This document shows positions 32,681-45,479 of a stretch of DNA of 64,000 nt, in pieces. The notes below the pieces were generated by a model that did not search any database, was not told the DNA's origin, and saw nothing but the letters and a program-made list of their open reading frames with translations. Origin of the DNA: Undaria pinnatifida (Eukaryota; Sar; Phaeophyceae; Laminariales; Alariaceae). How positions within the stretch are numbered: the stretch's first letter is position 1; the number at the start of each line of letters is the position of its first letter. The DNA is taken from NCBI GenBank assembly GCA_012845835.1, contig JABAKD010000029.1, forward strand, positions 8,501,380 through 8,565,379, read 5' to 3'. The position numbers and the translations under genes were made by a program.

Positions 32681-35600
32681 CCCACGGTCACGTTTTGCAT
32701 CACCAAAAAGGTTAACGTGCTGCACAACGAAAACGTCGTGCCAGGTGCCCCCCCGCCAAAAGTCTCCGCGCCACAAAGAGCAATACCAATCGGTCGGCAT
32801 GTGTAAGAACCGCATGGATGCACGGGTATAAACCCTACCACACGGTCCATACATTTTCGGACAACGTGGCAGAAGCTATGGAAAGGGGGGAGGGCGCGAT
32901 GGCGCCGTGGGGAGAGGAACGGATAGCAGTGCCGACAGGGCATCAAAAACCCATTCAGGGCGACCAATCCAACGCAAGCAGCAGCAGCGTCAGGAAACAT
33001 GATTGGAGGAGGGGGGGGCGGGGGGGGGTCCTCTGGAGTTGTGGAATCCACTGACAAAACGTTTTTTTGGTACAACCTGGCAGACAAGCTGCGGGAGGGT
33101 TCAAAATACATCAGACCCGTACCACAAGGTACCCCAGCTCTGAGCAAGGATCGTTTGTGCACTCAAAGTATTTGCCAAAATGGTCCTTTCATTTACGAAC
33201 AGATTGGCGTAATAGGAACACGTCAGGTTCGGCCGTCCGACTAAATTTATCGAGTGCGGTACTCAGATATTTACCAAAGCCGCATATGATACTCTGTAAC
33301 GGCAACATGCTACTACCTACTGCTGTAGTTCCAAAAGATTGTGTCTCGAGCTTAGTGTTGGGGCGGTCCCCAACGGAACGAACGCGAAGAACGCAAGGAA
33401 CGAAGAACGCAAGGAACGCAAAGAAAGCCGCCGGAAAGGTTCTTCCGAGAGGAGGGGTTAGGCAGGCATGTTCCGGGTGGGAGCGCTGAGAGCAAACCAG
33501 GGCCATACAATCAAGTGATTCCAAGATGAATGCCTTGCCGAGATATTCATACGCAGCTTGCGAAGTTGAGTTTCAACCCTTCAATCTGTTGCTCACAGCT
33601 GACGTTTTTCAATTTTATCGTACGAGGTACAAAGTCTAGTCTATATGTCTAAATAACCCGAGGTGAAGACGTTTTTTTCAGTCGCGAGTAGTGCGACGTA
33701 TGGACCAGTGCATGTGGACCTGGCACATCGTAGGTTGACTCCCGATTTCACTTTTTATATTTTCTGGCGGAGGCAAGAATTGCGCCAGCTATGAAATATA
33801 CGTGTACCACTTTCGGTTTTGCTTGTGTTGTTCTCCTGGGGTATTCCTCCACTCCAGAGGGACTGGAGCCTGTCCTGTAACCACGGACTTGATTATGCGA
33901 GTTACTGTGACAACAACAACAATTAACAGGGAAAAAGAACTTCCGAAGTCGATAACCGAAGACGCAGCAGTGTCACTGATTCAAGCAAGAAATCCAGGCC
34001 GTGCCAGCGTTGCTGTTTCTTACATTTGCTACGACGCTTCTTTGGAATTATGGGGCAAAACTTTTCTCAGGTAGGGAGGAAGAAATTGACGACTATGACA
34101 CAGAACGATCACCCGACGCAGCCCGAGCTGCCGGGGGCATTGCTTGTCGCCGAACAGAAAGGGAAGGACACGTGCCAACCGTGTGCCGCATGGTTACACT
34201 TGTACAGGTGCACGCTCTTCGTAGTCGCTTGATAGGCACTTTTCGATTTTTATGGCCGCTATACACGGTTTCCAAAAAGGCTGACTCGATAGGGTGGCCT
34301 GAACCAAACTGATGTACGAACTGGCAAAAGGGGCTGCTCGAATACCGTTGTTACAAGCACGATAATACCAGCCGTGACCGTGCAAGGAAGTCTACGGGGA
34401 CAACAACTCCATCAGGATGCATGCGCCACGAGCCTACTTCACAAGAGCGAACGACAAACAAAACCGGCCACAAGAGGGGAAAGCTGATCGAGAAAATGTG
34501 GCCTGGAATTCTTTGTAATTGTCGCCGCTGAGTCACCAAGTCGGTCACCTTGAACCTATGTTATTACTGCCAACTTGAAGTTGAGTTTAATCGCCGTGAC
34601 TTTGAAGCTGTGTCACATCACTTGTTATCTTCAAGGTGAGGTTTATGACGGTAACTTTCACGCTGTGTTTTATCAATGTCACCTTCCAAGCCGTGCTTTA
34701 TCACTAACCTAGAACAATGTGGCGTGCACTATGCCAAGGGTTCAAAGAAAGGCATCCTGAAGGCAATTACTGGGGTCCGCCAACAAAGACTCCCCCCCCC
34801 CCCCGCCAGGGGAGCTTAAAAATGATTCTCGGAAGTTCAACTCCAAAGATGCGCGCTCTGAACGAAAATATCGCTAGGCCGTGCGCCCGTCGCCCTTTCA
34901 AGTACGCGGCAAACACTCAAACAACATGGAGCCGATCCAGCGATGTGGTCTGTGGGCCGATTGCGTGCAAGTTAGGTCCGCCCACCTGCAAGCTCGTTTC
35001 GGTGGCACACTACCTGGAACTAGAGTTAGATATTTCGCCGTTGTAAAAGGGGAAACCTGATACAACAACTACTTGGAGTTAGACGGGGGTTATGTCTTGC
35101 AACACAAAAGGTAGGCAAAATGTTTTCTGATTTTGCTATCGCACTGAGCAGGGATTAACGCATTGGGGTTCGGTCGATTTACTCTCCGTCGTGTTCTCGA
35201 GGAATGGAGGACCTGGATTGGCCGCCGTCGGGTCTGCTGTGATGTCGCAGTCCTACCGCTGTACTATATCGCGTGCAAATACCGAAATAAATACCGGTAC
35301 AGTACTTGCTGCTGTACACTACTACTCTTGATGCGGTCTTTCAGACTCCTGTACTGTCTTGTGTGTTCTTAGACCCAAATCCACTGCTTTTGAACCCGTC
35401 AAAAACTGCACCCGCGCGTTCGGCAAGAAATATAATCCTAAAATACTATAATGCTTGAGGCAACACCATGATATCCTACCTGTAACGTTCGTAGACAAGG
35501 TGGTACAGCAATGAAGGCAGGTACCTGGTACAAATAAAACAGGTCCTCGTACATGGACGCCGCTATAGTCCAAAACAAGGTAAGACAACAAATCTCCACC

Positions 35601-38600
35601 GACGAGTTTCCACCGCCCGAGAGGGCATACATGCCCTCCAAATTCCCTCCTCGACATTTTCCCTGCTGTGATGCCTGGTACACGGTACCGAGTGGGTCAT
35701 AAACATCTGGTACCTGGTATAACTCATAACGCCTCCTTTACATTCGCATCCACGATCAGCAAACAAAGCTACTTGGAATCAGAGTTACATGGTACTTGCA
35801 GTAGCGCAAGTGTTCCGTACAACTGCAGTACGTAGCTGAAACCTCCGCCAGAAAAAACAAAAACGCAACAATTTTGTGACAAGCCACTAGGAATTAAAGT
35901 TGGACAATTCTTTGTAACGCGCAAAGGGTAAATCCGATACGAAGTACGATGGGTACCTACAGGTGCCTTCCTTATGGCGTAAATGCGCGACGACGTACCC
36001 GGGATATGTATATTGCTGACAAAGACAACCACGCCATCACCAACAAACCGGCCTAGGACTGTGTGTGTTTGGCAACAAATAAGAAACCCATCCTGTCAAA
36101 TCACGCCAAGACTCAAGACTCGCTCGCCCTATCGATGAGCAGGGCGGGTCTGTACAAAAACTTGTGCAGGTCATTGGTCTTATTGGTCGAGGCTGGCCTT
36201 TCGGCCGCCCGTTTCGTTCTTTTGGAAAAACGTCACCTTGAACATGCCGCTGCGCCCCGCGACTGCCTCTGCCGACCTCGAGCCCCTCGAAGGGTTGAGA
36301 CTAGGCTCGAGTCTGGGGTCGGGTTGGCATGGGCCGGCTTGCAAGGTTGAAATCCATTACACACAACTCGCACGAAGTTGTTGCAAACCGACCCAGCACG
36401 TAAGGGCGCGCCGTGACAATACCAGCAAAACACGTCCATCCAACCCGCGGCGGCGCCATGGAATCCATGGAGGGCGGAGACAATGCGAGTCCACCCTTTT
36501 GCTCCAACGCTTCTCCGTCTTTGTTGATATACAACCGTGCGGTTTCCCATTCCTTCCCTCGGCCCACGCCCGAGGGGAAAACTGCGGTACACTCCTGAAA
36601 ACGCCTCTCATGCGCAGAAAACCATCACGTACAGTACCAAGAGTATACTTTAGCCTGTGCGTTCCATTGTCTATGCATGACTACTATTGTTCACATCGCA
36701 GCGATAATAGTAGTTCGCCTCGAAAATAACTTCATTAACGTGCTGTTTTCAGCGTGGTAGGTCTAAATTTCCAGAATGGATATGCGCACGACGGACAGAT
36801 CAGTTCCTTAATCACGATATACGACATCAGGGCAGACCGATCCGTGGTCTATATACCTACATGATCCGTGTGGCCCATAGATCATGCCGTTTTGGGAGCC
36901 GTAAGATCTACACGTACTAGCAAAATTGCAGGTACTTCTTGGGTTGCACGTGTCTACTTGCATAGACCCTGCACAATGCATCACATCGGCAGACATGGGG
37001 TTGTCGTACATGATCTACAGCAGTAGTAGATCGTGAGCTGTCGCATGTGTCGAAATGTGTACAGCGGGATGACAACCGTACGAAGTTGTTGTGAAGATAT
37101 GATGCATGCGGGACTGTTGTACGTGCGTACCGGTAACAAGTTTCACACCGTTGCAAAATATACTGTGTGGTGAAGCTGGTTGCTGCATAAATTCAAGTAC
37201 GTCAACACGTGGGCTGACTATGGGACATGGGACTGAATTGGACGGGTTTCTGTGTCCAAAGCTTGACCCCTAAAAAAAATGTGGAAACCCTACCAATACC
37301 GATTGGCTCGGCTGACACATCAAAATATGCAAGGCGTGTCTACTGCGGGCCTCCACTTGTTCGACGCAAGTATGAATACCACCAGTCAGTACGTGTAATA
37401 CCAATAAATACGAAAATGATACCTGGTACTTCGGAACATGACTGAAAACCGAAGTCCCTTAGCAGTGACACATCAAGTTAGGGCGAGAGTGGCAACAAGC
37501 TTTTCTCATGCCTCCTACAATACTAATCACGGCCAATAAGGATGACCAAAAAGACACATGGGGGGTGGCGGGCTATGCCGTTTTCATCCCCGAATGCGCA
37601 CGCAAGACAACAGCAGTAGCCCCAAAAAACTCGGCAACGAGGCACTGACGCAATATATAACCCATAGGCACGTGGGTAGCACCCCTCTCAAACCTCGTCT
37701 TCTGCAGGACGATGGTTCGAACTTGAAGTAGGGGCGGGGCTCCACCAGCAGTCAAGTACGGTCGTGGATGCATTTTGACGATTTTCTCTTTCTGTCGTGT
37801 TGCGGTTATCCATATCACTAACTTTCATATGAGGAAAACCCGGCGACAAAAACGACAAAATCAGCTGTCGGGTAAGGAGGCGCTTGTGTAGCTGAGCGGG
37901 GCCCAGGGCCTGCCGCACTGCTGTACATCGCAGTCTGACACGTACCTGGTACGTAGCAGTCTGACTTACAGCGAGCATATATACCAGAGGGGCAGGGCGG
38001 CGCGCTGTACTTGCTTAGTTATTGGTCCGCCGTAGAGCACGCGTTGCTTTCGAGACGAGAGCACTTTAGCACGGCAGAATCTACCCGGGTTGCGCACGTG
38101 CATACACACAGGGAAAAAAGTGGTCACCACCACCACAGCGTAGGCGACATAATTCGGAGCCATCGCCAGGTTTCAGGACTTGCGTTAGAGGAGGTTGTAC
38201 CCACCTGTGGGGCTGCGAGAGCTGCAGCGACGGGTCTACGGCATGATGTACATCGAGAGTTGGGGACTATACGCCACGAGAGACACTTCTGGACAGCTCC
38301 GCTGTCATTGCACGCCATCTGTGAGAGCTAGCTGGTATGCTGGAGAGCACGAATGGGGTAATAATGCGCCGCAATGTCGGAAACCCGGGGATGACTCATA
38401 AATACCCCCTAGTCATGGTCCGTTCTACTGCTGTAGGTTAGGCTGGCAGCTGTAGCTTCCAGCTAACCTAGGTAAGGGGTGAGCGCAAGGGCAACTACGC
38501 CCAAGCGCCTGCTACAGTACTTGCCGCTCGGCACGAGTACTATACTGCTGTCGTGCAAACCACGCCAAACCTTCAACAAGCAAAAAACTATAAGAAAGGG

Positions 38601-39546
38601 TTCAACAACACGCAGGTGCCAGGAGGAGCAGCAGCAGCTCCGGCTTTAGCAGCAATCGCAACCTCGTTAGTACTGGGTGCATCATGCCTACTGTACTATA
38701 TGTAGAGCGACACAAGACCGGCATCGGGTTGAGAGCAGCGAGGCACTGACCATCAACCAAGCCACTAAACGCATGGGGTTCAAAAGGCCCCGTAACCCTT
38801 ACGCACCAAACGTGTGTACTGACCACTCCTATTCATGAGTCACTCGGAACGAGCAGAGCCATCGCATACCAGCAACAAGCCATCAATTAGTACCAGAAAG
38901 TGTTGAAACATGAAAGTACGCGAGAGCATACGAGTCAGTGGCTACCTGTGGCAGACTTGAAAATAGAGTGCAAACTCGTTTAGGAGGGGGACAATGTTTG
39001 AAGCGTATGTTCGATGCACAGTTGCCGCCCAGAACATCCGCAACCGCACGCTTTGTGCCTAGATCGGGAGGGCATCCATTCGACCACTGACTCGCTTGGT
39101 GTTATTGTAGTCTATATTAGAGTATGTGGTGTTGTGCAAGCGTCAAGCACGCCGCAATTCGACTCGTTAGTGTGTCTTGACAGCGCTCATCACCCTGCAG
39201 TCCAATGTTCGGTGCATACTGGTCGTACACATGAAAAAATAATGTTGCCCGTACTGCTGTGCTGGGGTTTATGCTGACATGAAACTACGCGTACTACAAT
39301 CTCCCTTGAGCCTGACCCAGTACTGACATAACGCACGAAAACACGCGTATTCCTGCAGTGACGGCCACCAAGCTTGAGGAAACAAGATCATAGGGAAGCC
39401 ACTCAACGAAAACAAGGCAGCACGACAACCTGTTGCACCAGTACGCACTTATGGTGCTCTGTAACAAACGTGGGTGAACCAGCTCCAAGGTTGCCACGAA
39501 CCCCCCAAATCAAATAACATGAACGAAAAAAACACACCCTACTCAC

Positions 39547-39637
39547 CATTCCTTGCGAACGCGGTCGGCGCGACGAACCCAGACGCCAGCGAAACCAGGC
39601 ACAGAGCCACCAGCACAACGAACGCCTTAAAAGCCAT
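39547..39637 (-). CDS. psbM: Photosystem II protein PsbM, nuclear-encoded, exon 1 (targeting presequence)
   Basis: Minus strand. ATG at 39637 (ACCATGGCT context). The exon encodes 30 codons plus one base: MAFKAFVVLVALCLVSLASG, a clear ER signal peptide, then FVAPTAFARN, a Phe-led plastid transit start equivalent to the ASAFAP motif of stramenopile plastid proteins. Cleavage is expected between Gly20 and Phe21. The exon stops at G|GTGAGT. Joined to exon 2 it reads ...AFARN-VAVKQTVQMSA, a natural transit-peptide sequence. An exon boundary between targeting presequence and mature part is common in transferred plastid genes. Why this start: the upstream frame has no other ATG, and the signal peptide begins immediately. 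Confidence 0.88.
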
Positions 39638-40169
39638 GGTAATAGTACGGAGGAGTTGGAGGAGCTTGGAGAATGTGGTGGATAACGAAAAAGCAAAGTT
39701 AACGGTAGGCAAGGAGGAGAGGACGAAGCAGGAAGGAGGCAAACACGAGGCAAGGTTGTTGAGTTTTCGCGTTTCGGCGATCTTTTTTTCACGCAATGTA
39801 AATGACGAACCCGATATTTCGCGATTTTTGGAAAGAGGCGTTTTTACAAAACCGTAAAAAACGATCGTTTCACTTCACAGTGCACTCCCTTCTGTTGTTG
39901 TGTTGTCGTCGTAAGAAAAATAGCCGTCGTGGCTTGATGTTTGATGGATGGTATTTCACGGGGACGGCACCAGAGGGTTTGCCGGTAAAGTTCGGCGTTC
40001 GATAGAGAGCTGCGTTTTTTTCTCCAACGCAGGGTGAAAGGCAAACCATAATCAGTGTGGGTCCCTCGCGACGGGAGGCAGCGCAGGTCGACCGTGCGGG
40101 GTTGAACGGCGAACAGAAGATTTCAGACTGCTGATTTGGATACATGAACGAGGAAGCCGGTCGGTCGCC
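39638..40169. promoter_or_regulatory. Shared upstream region of psbM and the divergent large gene
   Basis: The 532 bp between the two start codons must hold the promoters and 5' untranslated regions of both genes. No clear TATA box is seen. On the plus side the large gene's frame is open from about 40039 through its ATG at 40170, so its 5' end could also be an exon with an upstream start. Confidence 0.45.
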
Positions 40170-40952
40170 ATGGGGGTGGAGGTGTGGCTCGTCGGCCCGG
40201 TGCTCGTCGCAGCTCAGCCGCGAGTGCTCGCCCTGTTTTTCAACGTGTCCATAGGAGGTTTGCTTCGCCTGTGCAACTACTATGCTGCTATGGGGAGGAG
40301 ACCTGCTGTGGCTGCGACGAGCAAAGCACGGGATGTCGGTGGTCCACCCAAGACGAGAGTGGTATCCATTACGGTTCAGAGGGTAAGTATCCTTCGGTTG
40401 GCTGTCAGCGATATCGCGGTGCGGCGGTCGGACGGTGCCACTGCGAGCTTCCGCAGACTTTCCCTCTTGCTGTGGTGGCGGCAGCGGCATCAGCATCAGC
40501 AGCGACAACGGTCTGGACAGGAGGAGGAGGGGGGAGGACAAGGATACCCGGATAATGGACACTGGAAGCCGGTTGTTCTGCGGCTGGACGGCGTGAGGAT
40601 AGCGGTCCCGCCGCCCCCCACGACCACGCCGATGTCAACGGAGAAGACGGGGGGGACCAGGGTCGAGAAAGCTTCCGTAGGTCCTTGCCAGGGACGAGCC
40701 AAGAAGGCGATATTGCTGCCAGCTGCAGGAATCTGGGTCGCACGGCTCATGGCCGTGGAGGTAGGCGATCTGAGGATAGAAGAATCCGCAATGCCCGCGA
40801 GTACGGTGAGTTCGGACCAACCTCCCCGGTCGAAGAACCCCGACGACGGTAACTCCTGCGGTGGTGCTGGTGGCGGTGTGGGCGTTCGTTCCTTGAAGCT
40901 AAAAGGACTCCGCTTCGTTGGTTTGTTCTCGGCAAGTTCGAGTCGCATGTCG
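40170..40952 (+). CDS. Large unidentified multi-exon protein, first recognised exon
   Basis: ATG at 40170 (CGCCATGGG). 261 codons to the donor TCG|GTGAGT (phase 0). The N-terminus has a hydrophobic segment (VWLVGPVLVAAQPRVLALFF, residues 5-24) that could be a membrane anchor. Then come alternating polar/hydrophobic stretches (VVSITVQRVSILRLAVSDIA; KPVVLRLDGVRIAV; RSLKLKGLRFVGLF), broken by Gln/Gly/Pro-rich inserts. Such repeated amphipathic strands fit a beta-rich scaffold, for example bridge-like lipid-transfer proteins; this is a guess, not a match to a named motif. The frame is open about 130 bases upstream of the ATG, so the true start could be further 5'. The minus-strand frames over this exon are shadows. 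Confidence 0.65.
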
Positions 40953-42485
40953 GTGAGTCTTGGGGGCATGATGACCAGGTTTGCTCTAGCCTGTAAGGGT
41001 GGTTCCTAACGAATACCTGGTAATGTAATAATGCGCGTGCACCTCTTTTTCTGGCTATACAATATATATGGTTGGAATAAAAGCACGGCGAGTACAGCAT
41101 GAGGTGGCCTGAAGGATGGACGTTGGGTCGGGCTTCGAGATTCTGCTGCTCTTTTACAAATATCGGGCAGATTTCAGGTTGCAATCGTTGACTCGTGCCA
41201 TAGAAGCGAACTCGTACTAATAGCTGGACGTGATGTCGCCAGACCGGTGTTGCCTTGCTCGTGCCTCGGGCTGGAATGTTAGTTCCCCTTTGTTTACACC
41301 ACTCGTGATATAGACTCGTAACAACGTACCTGGTACTGGTATCGTATGTTGGTCTAGAGTAGAGCCTCCTCTCCTTCGTACATACGATCCTCTACTCGTG
41401 AGTACGAAACACGTCGGTGTGGCATGTAAAATATATTAGTCGTCGGTAGGTTGGTTGCACGTCTCAGTCGCCGTAGCCTGAAATCGGAGGCACAGCAGGA
41501 CGTACGTAGTGTATGTAGTGCGTACCTGGTACTGCTGTGTAATAGTGTCGTAGCAATCAGTTGACTCGACTCGACGTCGACTGGTTGTCGTTCTTCTCTT
41601 GTGAAACAAAACAAAGCTCCGTTCATTGAAGAGGGTGAAACGAGTGCTGCTTCTGTGAGACTTTTTGTGATAACCCTTTTGCAACCGCGAAAAACACCCA
41701 AATCTAATTGCACGTACTTTGTCCCCGAAAAGCTGGTGCGAAGCTAAAAACGGACAGCAGCACAGCAGTACCCGCAGATACTGCTGTAGTATGTCCGCGT
41801 TCAAGCTCCAAGGTACAAGGTATGAGTCTCTGGCCAAAAGTAAAGCTCGTACTCGTGGAACCACGAACCAGCTTTGGCCCACGGCTGATGGTTTTGTCGT
41901 GCAGCAGCGAATCGGTCTCTCTACGACCCAACTTCCAAGCAACCTACCCCCCTCCACGCCCTGGATCTGTCGCTCTCTCGTTGGACCAGCGTTGTTATGC
42001 TTACGGCCTCGGGTTAGAATGGTCATTTCGTCATTTCCCTCGTTCACGCACTATCTCTAAACCCCGTGATCTGTATACGTTGACCCTGCCTCTCGGGTCT
42101 AGACTACGAATGCAAGACTGTAATCTATACAAAGACTGTAATCTATACACTAATGGATTGTATGTAAACCTGTGGCAGCGAAAAACATCCGTCGATTTTT
42201 TGTACGTTCGCCGTGGCCTCAACTCCGAAAGAACGCCGTGTTCAGTCTTTGGCACGCGTCGACGGCGGGTGGGTGTGGTTCTCGTGTATTGAGCAAAGAA
42301 AAGCCATCATCATCAACATAAACCAAGCTTTTGCGTCTGCTATTAGTTCCCCAAAACATGGGTGTAGCTATATAAAGGAAGTCACCGGCACAAGGTACGC
42401 TGGTGTGTCCGTATTCAAGCCCCAGGGGCTAAGGTACCAGAATTCAAGGCGGGTTACACAATTTCCGTTCGCAGAGCAAGGTTGA

Positions 42486-42680
42486 ACGTCTTGTTCCTGT
42501 TGACCCTGGCAATAGCAGGGGAGTCACCGACCTGTATCCTTTACGAGGGTATTACACACCCCGTAACACGCGCCGATCGAAGTGTCACACGCGCAGCTTG
42601 CAAAGCTGAGTTTCGATCAAAAACCTTTTTGATCGATCTCATAGCTGAAGCGTTTTTTTTCATTTTTCAAATATACGTAG
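42486..42680 (+). repeat. Repeat E copy (3' part)
   Basis: GTTGACCCTGGCAATAGCAG, GGGGAGTCACCGACC, TTACGAGG, CGATCGAAGTGTCACACGC, GCTTGCAAAGCTGAGTTTCG, GATCTCATAGCTGAAGCG. Same order as the copy at 15219-15535, which defines the family. Confidence 0.8.
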
Positions 42681-43104
42681 ACCAATTTTTATCGTCAGTA
42701 ACACGTTAATATTCTCATCAGGGTTCACTACACGGTTAAGTCTTTGTTACTACAACTGTTGATTAGATTTTGGCTCTGGAAAAACTTATTAAAAACTAGC
42801 GACCGGTGCATTACGCAGCTCGCAAAAATATGAATATCGACTCTAAATTTGTCGAACTCACGGCTGACGTTGTTGGAATAACTTTATAAAATATAGACTA
42901 TAGGTGTACGAAGTGTACATACGGTGTACTTCCACATGTATATACTGCAGTAGACTGCTGGTGACTTGTACCCGGTGTTGCTGCAGTGGCACATGTTCTT
43001 CCTCCGTTTCTACGCTTCGGCCCGTGCCACACGTTTAGAGCGGGGTACGGTTCGCTGTTCACCTCATCGCCGACGTCCGCATTTGCCCCTACCGCTACCT
43101 ACGT

Positions 43105-43262
43105 ACCTATGTACCTACCTACCTACCTACCTACCTACGTACGTACGTACGTACGTACGTACCTACCTACCTACCTACCCACCTACCTACCTATACCCAC
43201 CTACCTACCTACCTACCTACCTACCTACCTACCTACCTACCTACCTACCTACCTACCCACAT
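43105..43262. repeat. (CCTA)n with central (CGTA)n microsatellite
   Basis: CCTA tetranucleotides interrupted by a CGTACGTACGTACGTACGTA block at about 43136-43160. The CGTA part is self-complementary and could extrude as a cruciform. It gives open Thr/Tyr/Leu/Pro frames that are not genes. Confidence 0.97.
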
Positions 43263-44149
43263 ACCGCAGCCTATCTAGCTACTGCGGTATGAAACGATTA
43301 ACGTATCACGACCGACGTATCACCCAGCTCGCAACAATGAGTAGTACCCGTAAGCATCGAACAAAACGTCAAACTCGAGCTCACAGCCGGCGTGTTTGCT
43401 ATCTTTTTTTGCAAAAAAGCACAACGCGAGTGTATGCAGTGCAATTGCAGTATGCCTCTATGCCTCCTCTTCCTCTTCCTCCTCCTTCTCCTCCTCCTCC
43501 TTCTCTTTCGGAGTGGTCTTCCCCTCACACCTCACACACTCTCTTTTGGTCCTGCTCGGAAATATTTTCCGTTATCTAGTTGGCCCCATTGTCTCCCCCC
43601 ACCCTCCCCATCCACTAAGCGGTTTTCCTCCTCCTCTCCCCTTATTCCAATGAGTACCCCCCCCCCCCCCTGCTCCCCTTCTTCTTCCCCCCGCCCCCCC
43701 CTCCTCCTCCCCCCCCTCTTCCCCCTCCTCATCACCCCCCCCTTCGATCTACCGTCACCCTTCTTTTTTCCGGGTAACATGTTCCGCTCTTGAAGCTGTC
43801 TTTGCGCTTCCAGGCGATCAAGCTGGTGGAAGCCGCGCGAGTAATTGAGGTTGGACAGCCCTGCCCGGGGGACAGGGAGGGTGTAAGGGGGAACATGTGC
43901 CCGGCGGAGGTGGAAGCCGGGGGAGAGACGCCGCGTTCGCGTGCTCGGGCCTGCATCTCCCTGGGGAAAGTCGATGTGGCTGCGGTGATGACGTTTACCC
44001 GTCCTACCGAACGGTGAGGATTCTTGTCGTACCTCACATAAAGGGATCACATAAACGCCCCCCCCTCCCCCCCCCTGCCGCCGCCCCCCCCACAACGGTG
44101 CATGCCTTCACTTTTGTAGCGAGAAGAGCCCAGCGTTTTCTTCTCTCGT

Positions 44150-44304
44150 CTGCTCGCGTCGAATTGCGCATGCGCTTTCTAGGTGCTTTCTGCGAGTCAA
44201 TTTTTGCACAAAAAAAGCTCGTCGGGGGGGGGCTCGAACTCGTGAAATCGACCATCATTTACGACGTTTACGCTTTTACCGTTAGATAACCAGGGGCGCC
44301 AGCT
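44150..44304 (-). mobile_element. tRNA-like (SINE-type) element, copy 1
   Basis: On the minus strand from 44304: GGCGCCCCTGGTTATCTAAC (A-box-like TGGTTATCTAACGG), then after about 40 bases ACGAGTTCGAGCCC (B-box-like GAGTTCGAGCC). It continues with TTTGTGCAAAAATTGACTCGC and AGAAAGC. The acceptor ends do not pair, so it is not a working tRNA. The copy at 53220-53395 shares the B-box part and the following non-tRNA tail, the structure of a tRNA-derived SINE. Confidence 0.55.
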
Positions 44305-44850
44305 TGTCTTACTTTCCGGTGTACTTTTGGTCACCTTCGTCGCGCTGTTATTCTCACTACTATGTAGAAATACAATGACTCCCAACTGCTGTACACTGTC
44401 TACACACATATATTTATGTTAGAGATTCGCCATGACGACTGAGCTAGCAGTCAGCGCTGATTACTTTTAATAGCTCGTTGGATACAGTGTTTCTCGAACA
44501 AAAGCGCAAGCTGGGGCTCGAAGTTCGAGTCTTTAGGCTAACATATACATACCTGTGAATCGTATGCCCACCAACAGGTCACCGTATTACGGCACTCTAC
44601 GTGCAGCCCCGACAATTCCATGTGTCGTTTTTGTGTGTTCCTTGCACTTCTTACGCTTTCTATGTGTCATTACTCTCACAAAAAAAAACACAGATTATCA
44701 CCCCAACCGCCCACCTACATGCAGTGCACGCACCGTTCGTTCCTTGCGTCAGCTCTTCCCCTTGTACTGACTATCGATTTTCTTGCGTTGTTACTCTCAC
44801 TGACCGTGAATCTTATCACACCAGCCCTCCCAGCTGCCCAGATGCACCTC

Positions 44851-44892
44851 TATCGCAGCATGGTAGAATGCTGCGATAGAGGTGCACCATTT
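44851..44892. repeat. Perfect short hairpin GCACCTCTATCGCAGCAT / ATGCTGCGATAGAGGTGC
   Basis: Eighteen-base arms separated by GGTAGA form a perfect stem-loop. The arm contains GCACCTCTATCG, which is the terminal sequence of repeat F, so this looks like two element ends joined head to head. It is not followed by a T-run, so it is not a simple terminator. Confidence 0.85.
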
Positions 44893-45479
44893 GATTTCTG
44901 AGGCTCCTAACCACTTGAGGAGCTCTGCACCTTCTGAACCATTTTAGCACCGCAGTCCCGACATGGTGACAAAGCACTTGGAGTTAGACTGGGGAAAAAA
45001 TGAGGAGCTGTAAAAACTTTTTGGGGGGCAAAAAAATGAAAGCGCTACCCGAAGAACAATCCCATGGCCTATACAGTATACGTTGTTCAACTAAAATTAT
45101 CGCGAAAAAAATGACTGATTCTACGATAGCCCCCCCCCCTCAAAACCAGCCCCCTCCTAAAAATATATTAAAATGGCGCGCGGCCGACGCCACTTTCACT
45201 CCGGTTCTCGCGGTGCCCTCCGGGGCTACTCCGCCAGAATCGCCCCCGCGGGCCCCTACGCCCCCATCGGAGGCTGCAGTGGCACTGCTGCCTACGGGCC
45301 GCATCTCCACTCGGACGCGCCGAAGAACAGCCGTTGCGGCCGGTGCCGTGCAGCCTGCCGTTGATTATGGTTTCGGACCCGGCAGGGTTCCCCGGACGTC
45401 TTCCTCCCGGGTCGACCCTCCGCCGCGCGTTCTGCGCCCTCTGCTGCCTTTGGCTGCCGCCCCGAGCGCATCTATGACT

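Larger units (their letters stand above)
31001..39546 (-). other. psbM intron, 8,546 bp
   Basis: Bounded by donor G|GTGAGT at 39546 and acceptor TGCAG at 31001 (minus strand). The phases match exactly (phase 1), so no extra coding exon is required. Besides the tandem repeats listed separately it contains many GTACCTGGTAC-type words (35520, 35708, 37424, 37942) and no recognisable nested gene. Several open frames (for example near 36238-36729) lack any domain. Confidence 0.8.

Noticed and set aside
41436-42047. 203-codon minus-strand open frame
   Set aside because: A run of this length is expected by chance in a window this size; no domain, and the segment lies within a repeat-rich intron.
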